A DNA stretch of 8,293 bases from Candidatus Bathyarchaeota archaeon. GTDB lineage: Archaea; Thermoproteota; Bathyarchaeia; TCS64. Positions 1 through 4,568 of this stretch are shown here, in pieces (positions within the stretch are counted from its first letter, which is position 1; each line of letters opens with the position of its first letter). The stretch spans positions 1 to 8,293 of the forward strand of contig QMXQ01000062.1 in NCBI GenBank assembly GCA_003662205.1. Reading direction: 5' to 3'. A program made the translations under genes and the position numbers. A model generated the notes under the pieces. The model did no database searches and was not told where the DNA came from. It was given only the letters and a program-made list of their open reading frames with translations.

Positions 1-1
1 G

Positions 2-277
2 GACTACCGGCGTGAGGACCGGCATCCGCGGGTCGACGCCCTCCTGGAGGCGGATGTCTGGTTCAGCCCGGGCCTCGTCATCGAGGTCCTCGGCGACGAG
101 ATCACCCTCAGCCCCATCCACACCGCCGCCTTCAATCGGATCAGGGAGGAGTCCGGCCTGGCTATCCGGTTCCCCCGGTTCACCGGAAGGTGGAGGGTGG
201 ACAAGGCACCGGAGGACGCGACCAAGGTCGACGAGATCGTGGAGATGTATAACGCCCAGCTCAAGACCCTGAAGTAG
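2..277 (+). CDS. lig: ATP-dependent DNA ligase, C-terminal end (5' truncated by window)
   Basis: The last 91 codons of an archaeal/eukaryotic-type ATP-dependent DNA ligase, read in frame from base 2 to a TAG stop; the beginning lies outside the window. The enzyme seals nicks during replication and repair through an enzyme-AMP intermediate. What is seen is the end of the OB-fold domain: a DVWFSPGLVIEV strand region, then EITLSPIHT, then GLAIRFPRFTGRW followed by DKAPEDAT. The RFPR...DK-PEDAT block corresponds to nucleotidyltransferase motif VI and the conserved tail of the family. The catalytic lysine and motifs I-V are not in the window. It is followed by 37 bases holding a TATA-like box for the next gene. 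The assignment is by recognition of the conserved tail; I see no sign of damage. Confidence 0.9.
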   Translation, partial: DYRREDRHPRVDALLEADVWFSPGLVIEVLGDEITLSPIHTAAFNRIREESGLAIRFPRFTGRWRVDKAPEDATKVDEIVEMYNAQLKTLK

Positions 278-282
278 GCAAG

Positions 283-290
283 ACATATAG
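283..290 (+). promoter_or_regulatory. TATA-like box for the M20 peptidase gene
   Basis: ACATATAG lies about 27 bases before the ATG at 315. An archaeal TATA box of this position would start transcription near 312-314, giving an essentially leaderless mRNA. There is no convincing Shine-Dalgarno match, only a weak AAAGGG at 307-311, which fits leaderless initiation. Inference from spacing only. Confidence 0.45.
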
Positions 291-314
291 CCTCTCACCC
301 CGTTCAAAGGGATC

Positions 315-1481
315 ATGATGTTTGATGAGCTGGTCGCCGGCCTCGACGACTCCTACACCCTGAGGCGGCTGGAGGAGATGATCCGCATCCCGTCTGTGGT
401 GGGGGAGGAGGCCGAGCTGGCGGAGTACCTGCGCCGGGAGCTGGACGCCCTCGGCCTCAAAACCGCGCTGGAGGAGGTCGAGCCGGGCAGGCCTAACGTC
501 TACGCGAGGATGGCCGGCGGGCGCCCAGGGCGGCGCCTGATGTTCAACGGCCACACCGATACGGTCCCCGTCTGCGAGGGATGGGAGAAGGATCCCTTCA
601 CCCCCGTCGTGGAGGAGGGAAGGATGTACGGCCTCGGGTCCTGCGACATGAAGGCGGGCCTCGCCTGCGCCCTGACCGCCCTGAAGGCCTTCGCCGACAC
701 GGGCTTCGACTTCGAGGGGGAGCTCCTGTTCTCCGGCGTCATCGACGAGGAGGCCTACTCGAAGGGGGCGAAGGCGATGCTTGGGACGGAGTGGGCCGAC
801 TGCGACGCCGTCGTCCTCGCGGAGCCCTACCCCGGCGACGAGAGCAAACCCATCCCCCTGGGCATCACGGGTAAGGTTCTCTACGACACCACGGTGAGGG
901 GGCGGGCGGCCCACGGCTTCAGCCCCGAGCTGGGCGTCAACGCCATCGAGGAGGCCGCCCGCATACTCGTCAACCTCGACAAGCTAGAGATGCGGAGCCA
1001 CCCTAAATTCGGCAGGGGAAACCTCTGCACACTGAAGATCGAGGGCGGATACAGGGTCTACTCCGTCGTGGTCCCGGACCGCTGCCGCTTCGAGGTGAAC
1101 CGCCTGCTGGTGCCCGGCGAGACCGTCGCCAGCGCCGTCGACGACATGGAACGTCTCGCTGCCTCCCTCAACCTCAACGCCGAGGTCGAGGTCAAAACAA
1201 AACCCCCACGCTACGAGCCCTTCATCCTAAGGGAAGATGAACCCATCCTGAGAGTCTTCAACGAGGTCTACAGGGAAGTTATGGGGGCTGACCCCCTCTA
1301 CGAATACGCGTCTGGCATCACCGACGCTAACGTCTTCGCCGGCGAGGCGGGGATCCCCTGCCTCCACCTCGGCCCGAGGCGTGGGGGCGCCCACCAGCCG
1401 AACGAGTATGTGCCGCTGGAGTGGCTGCCGCCGGTGTCGAAGATGTACGCCCTCATCGCCGCCCGGTTCCTCGGTGGCTGA
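315..1481 (+). CDS. M20 family metallopeptidase / ArgE-DapE-like deacylase
   Basis: A 388-residue di-zinc hydrolase of the M20 family (ArgE, DapE, CPG2, LysK relatives), presumably cytoplasmic because no signal peptide is visible. All expected metal ligands are present: H80 in GHTDTVP with the assisting D82, bridging D111 in GSCDMKAG, the general base E145 and ligand E146 in the DEE triplet, E170 in LAEP, and H360 in GGAHQPNEYV. H200 in RAAHGFSPELGVNAI matches the dimerisation-domain histidine that completes the active site across the dimer. Length is normal for the family. The substrate cannot be told from sequence: succinyl-diaminopimelate desuccinylase, acetylornithine deacetylase, LysK-type lysine/ornithine release and plain dipeptidase are all possible, and neither flanking gene is from amino-acid biosynthesis. 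ATG codons at 315 and 318 are both possible starts; 315 fits a leaderless transcript. Confidence 0.9.
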   Translation: MMFDELVAGLDDSYTLRRLEEMIRIPSVVGEEAELAEYLRRELDALGLKTALEEVEPGRPNVYARMAGGRPGRRLMFNGHTDTVPVCEGWEKDPFTPVVEEGRMYGLGSCDMKAGLACALTALKAFADTGFDFEGELLFSGVIDEEAYSKGAKAMLGTEWADCDAVVLAEPYPGDESKPIPLGITGKVLYDTTVRGRAAHGFSPELGVNAIEEAARILVNLDKLEMRSHPKFGRGNLCTLKIEGGYRVYSVVVPDRCRFEVNRLLVPGETVASAVDDMERLAASLNLNAEVEVKTKPPRYEPFILREDEPILRVFNEVYREVMGADPLYEYASGITDANVFAGEAGIPCLHLGPRRGGAHQPNEYVPLEWLPPVSKMYALIAARFLGG

Positions 1482-1482
1482 T

Positions 1483-1493
1483 AATTTAATAAA
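1483..1493 (+). promoter_or_regulatory. TATA-like box for the tRNA-binding protein gene
   Basis: An AT-rich element (AATTTAATAA) follows directly after the stop of the M20 gene and lies about 30 bases before the possible starts at 1518/1527. Predicted transcription start is near 1514. This makes the small gene independently transcribed rather than a simple operon member. Inference from spacing. Confidence 0.4.
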
Positions 1494-1526
1494 CTGAGAG
1501 CGATTTAATGGTGGAAGGTGTCGTGG

Positions 1527-1856
1527 ATGAGCGACATTGTGACCATGAAGGATTTCAAGAAGCTTGATATCCGGATCGGAACGGTAGCCGAGGTGGAGCG
1601 CGTCCCCGGCTCCAGGAACCTGTACAAGCTCCAGGTCGACATGGGCGGTGAGATGAGGCAGATCATCACGGGCCTCGTCGGCTACTACACGGAGGAGGAG
1701 CTGAAAGGGAAGGTGATCGCCGTCCTCACCAACCTGAAGCCCGCCAAGATATTCGGCCAGATGTCGAACGGGATGCTGCTGGCGGCGGAGTTCGAGGACA
1801 AGCTCGCTCTCCTCACCGTCGACAGGGAGATACCCAACGGCGCCCAGGTCACCTAA
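1527..1856 (+). CDS. Methionyl-tRNA synthetase beta subunit / stand-alone tRNA-binding OB-fold protein
   Basis: A 109-residue protein consisting only of the EMAP-II/Arc1p/MetRS C-terminal type tRNA-binding OB fold. Visible family signatures in order are FKKLDIRIGTVAEVE, LYKLQVDMG, RQIITGL, YYTEEELKGK, NLKPAKIFGQMSNGMLLAAE and a final VPNG-like IPNG. In many archaea this domain is encoded separately and assists methionyl-tRNA synthetase as its beta subunit by binding tRNA non-specifically; the catalytic MetRS is not in this window. A chaperone-like CsaA role is the alternative, but the YYTxEEL and NLKPAKxxGxxSxGM patterns favour the MetRS-associated form. I chose ATG 1527 because GGTG at 1517-1520 precedes it by six bases; GTG 1518 (three more residues) is possible for a near-leaderless mRNA. 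An in-frame stop at 1506 excludes longer forms. Confidence 0.85.
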   Translation: MSDIVTMKDFKKLDIRIGTVAEVERVPGSRNLYKLQVDMGGEMRQIITGLVGYYTEEELKGKVIAVLTNLKPAKIFGQMSNGMLLAAEFEDKLALLTVDREIPNGAQVT

Positions 1857-1858
1857 CG

Positions 1859-1895
1859 GCCGGAGCCCCTCCGGCGCATAGGGGCGCCGCCCCTA
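1859..1895 (+). terminator. Tandem perfect hairpins after the tRNA-binding protein gene
   Basis: Two adjacent perfect inverted repeats, each with a 7-base stem and 3-base loop: GCCGGAG-CCC-CTCCGGC at 1859-1875 and TAGGGGC-GCC-GCCCCTA at 1879-1895, three bases apart. The first begins two bases after the stop codon. No U-run follows directly, although A6 occurs at about 1916. They could act as a transcription terminator, an mRNA 3'-end stabiliser, or a regulatory element; the sequence does not decide between these. Confidence 0.45.
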
Positions 1896-1919
1896 AGGCG
1901 AACCCTACACCGATGAAAA

Positions 1920-1930
1920 AAGTTTAAATC
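1920..1930 (+). promoter_or_regulatory. TATA-like box for the eight-cysteine protein gene
   Basis: AAGTTTAAATC preceded by an A-run is a good archaeal TATA candidate. It predicts a transcript start near 1950 and a leader of about 30-40 bases before the TTG starts at 1981/1990. Inference from spacing. Confidence 0.45.
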
Positions 1931-1980
1931 TATCCCCCTGTCTGCTTTATCGATCGAACATCTTCTCGACGACCCAGAGG

Positions 1981-2280
1981 TTGGGCATCTTGGTAGGAGT
2001 CAAATACTGTTTTCCCAAGTGCCGCGATTTTAAGTGCACGAAACGGGCGCTGAGGATGCAGGGCCGGACCGCCTGGTGTACGTGGACCAATGAGCCGTGC
2101 GACCCCAGGAACTGCAACTACGCGATGTGCTACAAGAGGCAGCTCCTCGACGACGGCGTGTGCGGCTTCTCCATCAAGAGGAGGACTCGGGAGGACATCA
2201 GGCCCGAGGACATCTTCCGCGACGAGATCAAGGTCAGAGGCAAGCTGATGCGCAAGATCGGCGAGAAGCGGATCTTCTGA
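1981..2280 (+). CDS. Small eight-cysteine protein, putative metal- or Fe-S-binding, unknown function
   Basis: A 99-residue basic protein that I do not recognise. It holds eight cysteines in the first 61 residues: C10, C14, C19, C33, C40, C45, C50 and C61. The spacing (CxxxCxxxxC, then CxxxxxxCxxxxCxxxxC, then C) is not a classical zinc ribbon or 4Fe-4S ferredoxin pattern. The remainder is charged and probably helical, with the repeated RxxEDIRPEDIF and RGKLMRKIGEKR parts suggesting nucleic-acid or protein contact. No ATG exists before residue 26, so the start must be non-ATG: TTG 1981, or TTG 1990, which has GAGGTT at 1977-1982 as a plausible ribosome site at better spacing. The frame is open further upstream without a good start. 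Base composition matches the neighbours, and the long open frame antisense to it has no supporting features. Likely a zinc or iron-sulfur protein by inference only. Confidence 0.65.
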   Translation: MGILVGVKYCFPKCRDFKCTKRALRMQGRTAWCTWTNEPCDPRNCNYAMCYKRQLLDDGVCGFSIKRRTREDIRPEDIFRDEIKVRGKLMRKIGEKRIF

Positions 2281-2301
2281 CGCGGCACCGACGGGACCAC
2301 G

Positions 2302-2312
2302 TGATAAATAAG
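2302..2312 (+). promoter_or_regulatory. TATA-like box for the Trm5-like gene
   Basis: TGATAAATAAG is centred about 30 bases before the ATG at 2338 in an otherwise GC-rich gap of 57 bases. The predicted start of transcription is only a few bases from the ATG, so the message would be leaderless; no Shine-Dalgarno match is seen. Confidence 0.5.
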
Positions 2313-2337
2313 ACCCCGGCGTCTTCTCCTTATCCGA

Positions 2338-3189
2338 ATGAGGCACGACATTCGGACAGAGCTGAGAGGCGTCCTCCCGGAGGAGGCGCTGAGGCTGGTG
2401 CCGCGCGCCTTCGACATCATCGGCTCCAAGCAGAAGGCGGTGGCCATCATCGAGCTGCCGGAGGAGCTGAGGGAATACGAGCGTCAGATAGCGGCGGCCC
2501 TCATGAGGGTCCATAAAAACGTCGTCAGCGTCCTCGCTAAGGAGTCGGAGCGCACGGGCGAGTTCCGGATCAGAGATCTCAGGCTGGTGGCAGGCGACCC
2601 GGACACCGAGGTCGTCCACAAGGAGTCGGGATGCCTCTTCAAGCTCGATCCGAGGCGGGTCTACTTCTCGCCGAGGGAGAGCGCGGAGCGGGAGCGGATA
2701 GCGGCGAAGGTCGGCGACGGGGAGTCCATCCTAGTCATGTTCAGCGGCGTCGGCCCCTTCCCCATCTGCATAGCGAAGCGCCACGAGCGGGTCAGGGCGA
2801 CGGCGGTCGAGATAAACCCCCACGCCCACAACTACTGCGTCGAGAACATCCACCTCAACAGGGTCGGCGACCATGTCACGGCGATCCTCGGCGACGTGAG
2901 GGAGATATGCCCCAACCTGGGCGAGACCTTCGACAGGGTCCTGATGCCGCTACCCAAGGGCGCTCACAAGTTTCTGGACGTGGCCATACCCCTCCTACGT
3001 GACGGCGGGATACTCCACTTTTACCACTGGGCGCCGGAGCCGGACCTCTTTTCCCAGGCGGAGGAACTCGTCGCCGCGGCCGCTGAGGCGTGCGGTAGGC
3101 GGGCTGAGGTCCTCGAACGAGTGAGGGTCTCCCAGTACAGCCCGCGGGTGTGGAAGATCAGGGTCGACGCCAGGATCTCGGCGCGGTAG
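2338..3189 (+). CDS. trm5: Trm5-like tRNA (guanine37-N1)-methyltransferase, class I SAM-dependent
   Basis: A 283-residue class I methyltransferase of the Trm5 family, which methylates N1 of G37 next to the tRNA anticodon with SAM, protecting reading frame. Residues about 24-108 match the D2 domain (FDIIGS, AIIELPEEL, ALMRVHKNVVSVL, LRLVAGDPDTEV, E-G-FKLD). The signature YFSPRxxxER at 109-118 carries the Tyr and Glu-Arg pair used in Trm5 catalysis. The SAM fold follows: MFSGVGPFPI (134-143), AVEINPHAHNY (156-166), ENIHLN (169-174), GDVRE (185-189), then FDRVLMPLPKGAHKFL (198-212) and GGILHFYHW (223-231). Compared with Methanocaldococcus Trm5b the signature Tyr lies about 68 residues earlier, so the N-terminal D1 domain (tRNA elbow recognition) appears absent. 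The motif IV region reads PLP where I expect NLP. Related wyosine-pathway enzymes (Taw22/Trm5a or Trm5c types) are alternatives. Confidence 0.85.
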   Translation: MRHDIRTELRGVLPEEALRLVPRAFDIIGSKQKAVAIIELPEELREYERQIAAALMRVHKNVVSVLAKESERTGEFRIRDLRLVAGDPDTEVVHKESGCLFKLDPRRVYFSPRESAERERIAAKVGDGESILVMFSGVGPFPICIAKRHERVRATAVEINPHAHNYCVENIHLNRVGDHVTAILGDVREICPNLGETFDRVLMPLPKGAHKFLDVAIPLLRDGGILHFYHWAPEPDLFSQAEELVAAAAEACGRRAEVLERVRVSQYSPRVWKIRVDARISAR

Positions 3190-3195
3190 CCGCCA

Positions 3196-3927
3196 TCACT
3201 GGGAGATGTAGACCGAGGGCTTGGAGAGCATGGTTATCTCCCTGCCGCACTCGGGGCAATACTGACCCACGAGGTAAATCCGTGACCCGCAGAACCGGCA
3301 GAACCTGACGGGGGGCGCCTGCTGCCTCACGAGCTCGACGCCGCAGAAGGGGCAGAACTTTGACTCGAAGGGGGCTGGGTGGCCGCAGCGCTTGCAGATC
3401 TTCTCGTAGCCGGGCCACGGACCCTTGGGCACCCGCGGGGGAGCGCGCCTATCCGATGGGCTCTGTATCACCTTGGGCGGGCTGGGGAAGAACCCAAATA
3501 TGCCCCCGAGGACGACGCCGGTGAGGGCGCCGGGGACGATGGTGAGAATGAGGGTGTACACGGCGCCGCCGAGAAGGGGGTTGGGGATCACGCTCTGGAC
3601 GGCGTCGATGACGGTCCGCTGGATGAAGCGGGAGAGGTCGATATAGATCACCGTCGAGACCACAGCCGCCAGCGCCATCGAGAGGAGTGCCCTCCTGTTG
3701 TTCAGGGATATGATCTCGGTCACGAGGCTTGAGATTATGGTGGTTATCAGGATGGAGACCGCCCACATCCACGTCTGCAAGCTTATGTTCAGGTGGAGGA
3801 AGGGGAACAGCATGTCCGCCGCCGCTATAATCAGTATGATCATCAGTATTGCGAATGGGATCGACCAGAGGGTAGGACTCTCACGAACATTCTTCAATCT
3901 GCCTTCCATGGGCGTGGCAACCCCCAC
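3196..3927 (-). CDS. Four-helix membrane protein with two C-terminal zinc ribbons, unknown function
   Basis: A 243-residue protein not assigned to a named family. Four hydrophobic segments are visible: about residues 21-44, 52-74, 79-98 and 120-147, the last rich in glycine (VPGALTGVVLGGIFGFF). A Pro-rich linker (148-172) leads to two zinc ribbons: C178-x2-C181...C192-x2-C195 (CKRCG/CPFCG) and C210-x2-C213...C224-x2-C227 (CRFCG/CPECG). By the positive-inside trend the basic linker suggests that the ribbons face the cytoplasm. The GTG at 3927 is preferred because a GGGAGGGGG stretch lies about eight bases upstream; ATG 3909 is an alternative removing six residues. The gene is convergent with the Trm5-like gene with only six bases between stops, so read-through of each could run antisense to the other. 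A perfect palindrome lies 41-55 bases upstream of its start. Confidence 0.75.
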   Translation of the reverse strand: MGVATPMEGRLKNVRESPTLWSIPFAILMIILIIAAADMLFPFLHLNISLQTWMWAVSILITTIISSLVTEIISLNNRRALLSMALAAVVSTVIYIDLSRFIQRTVIDAVQSVIPNPLLGGAVYTLILTIVPGALTGVVLGGIFGFFPSPPKVIQSPSDRRAPPRVPKGPWPGYEKICKRCGHPAPFESKFCPFCGVELVRQQAPPVRFCRFCGSRIYLVGQYCPECGREITMLSKPSVYISQ

Positions 3928-4173
3928 ATCTCCATCCCCCTCCCGACGTGTTACCGTTTCTCGACAGATATTGTAACAATATGCAAAGAATCGAATAGAG
4001 CTGGGTACAAAATTTTACCTGTAGCACGGAGCGGCAGGCGATAAATTAACAAAGTGTTGCAATTCTTGGACTAATGATTAGTTTATATTTAACTCTTTTA
4101 ATCAAAATAAGGGACTGGGTCAATATATTTATAAATTGTATTTAAAGGCGGCGAACCGTCGGGGACGTCCTGA
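3928..4173. other. AT-rich intergenic region with palindromes
   Basis: No credible gene. The part 3960-4150 is markedly AT-rich compared with the flanking genes. It carries a 15-base palindrome at 3968-3982, a 13-base palindrome at 4070-4082 and several TATA-like stretches (around 4083 and 4123-4145). It must contain the promoter of the zinc-ribbon membrane gene and the 3' end of the DPM2-like transcript, both on the minus strand. Confidence 0.6.
3968..3982. promoter_or_regulatory. Perfect 15-base palindrome, possible operator over the promoter
   Basis: ATATTGT-A-ACAATAT is a perfect 7-1-7 inverted repeat. It sits 41-55 bases upstream of the GTG at 3927 on the minus strand, so it overlaps the place expected for the TATA box if the leader is about 20 bases. 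Short, AT-rich dyads with a one-base centre are typical binding sites for dimeric winged-helix or ribbon-helix-helix repressors. The role is inferred from geometry. Confidence 0.45.
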
Positions 4174-4473
4174 TCACTGCTCTTTCTTGTCTTCGTCGAT
4201 GCCGCTCGCTTCCTCCCGCTCTATCTCCAGCGGCCGCTCTAGAGGCATGGGCGGGGGGGTCGTCGCCATCGTGTAGCCGATCCAGAGGATGATGACGAGA
4301 ATCGCGTATACCGCCACCACGACGGGAAGCTTGAAGGCCCACTCGCTCAGCTCCGGGGTGATCCAGGCCGTGATGGCAGGCCCGAGGAACGGGGCGAAGG
4401 CCCAGATGAAGTATCCGAACATGAAGATCAGGCTGAACAGGACAATCAAAGCCCCGAGACCTTTATCGCTCAT
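4174..4473 (-). CDS. Two-helix membrane protein, DPM2-like
   Basis: A 99-residue protein with two transmembrane segments (about 5-29 and 47-69) and a charged, cytosolic-looking C-terminal tail (71-99). By eye it resembles eukaryotic DPM2, the small membrane subunit that stabilises dolichol-phosphate-mannose synthase. It shares the GLG near the N-terminus, S14 ten residues before W24, P28-F29 closing helix 1, P50 exactly 22 residues later at the start of helix 2, then Y67-x-M69 17 residues after that proline. I recall the same spacings in human DPM2 apart from a one-residue shift between W and PF. Function as a partner of an archaeal polyprenyl-phosphate glycosyltransferase is inference; no such enzyme is in the window. 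ATG 4473 is chosen because GAGGTG precedes it by six bases; GTG 4482 overlaps that ribosome site. A generic two-helix protein is the alternative. Confidence 0.7.
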   Translation of the reverse strand: MSDKGLGALIVLFSLIFMFGYFIWAFAPFLGPAITAWITPELSEWAFKLPVVVAVYAILVIILWIGYTMATTPPPMPLERPLEIEREEASGIDEDKKEQ

Positions 4474-4507
4474 CAGATGCACCTCACAGATACTACTCCC
4501 TGCTAGG

Positions 4508-4525
4508 CGCTTTTAGTATTTTCCC
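4508..4525 (-). promoter_or_regulatory. TATA-like box for the DPM2-like gene
   Basis: On the minus strand GGGAAAATACTAAAAGCG lies 35-50 bases upstream of the ATG at 4473. It would start transcription near 4490, giving a leader of under 20 bases that still includes the GAGGTG ribosome site. Inference from position and composition. Confidence 0.4.
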
Positions 4526-4551
4526 TGACAATATGCGCAACGGCAGAGGTG

Positions 4552-4557
4552 AAAAAA
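4552..4557 (-). terminator. Oligo-T terminator after the coiled-coil gene
   Basis: The minus strand reads TTTTTT starting 12 bases after the TAA stop at 4569. Archaeal RNA polymerase terminates at such T-runs without needing a hairpin, and the position just before the promoter of the next minus-strand gene fits. Confidence 0.5.
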
Positions 4558-4568
4558 GGATGATACGG

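Noticed and set aside
261..914. Long minus-strand open frame (217 codons) opposite the M20 peptidase
   Set aside because: It is the antisense shadow of a strongly biased GC-rich gene; the protein has no domain and the plus-strand gene has all catalytic motifs.
1930..2619. Minus-strand open frame of 229 codons across the eight-cysteine gene and the Trm5-like gene
   Set aside because: It spans two genes and a promoter gap, has no recognisable motif, and its existence follows from codon bias of the opposite strand.
3190..3195. A shared terminator between the convergent Trm5-like and zinc-ribbon genes
   Set aside because: Only six bases separate the stops and no T-run or hairpin is visible there, so the ends must lie inside the opposing genes.
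4074..4145. 24-codon frame (including stop) in the AT-rich spacer, plus strand
   Set aside because: No ribosome site, lies on a palindrome, AT-rich filler composition; expected by chance.
3928..4173. Possible tRNA gene, CRISPR repeat or replication origin in the AT-rich spacer
   Set aside because: No TPsiC-like GTTCGANTC block, no cloverleaf, no direct repeat, and no repeated origin recognition boxes were found.
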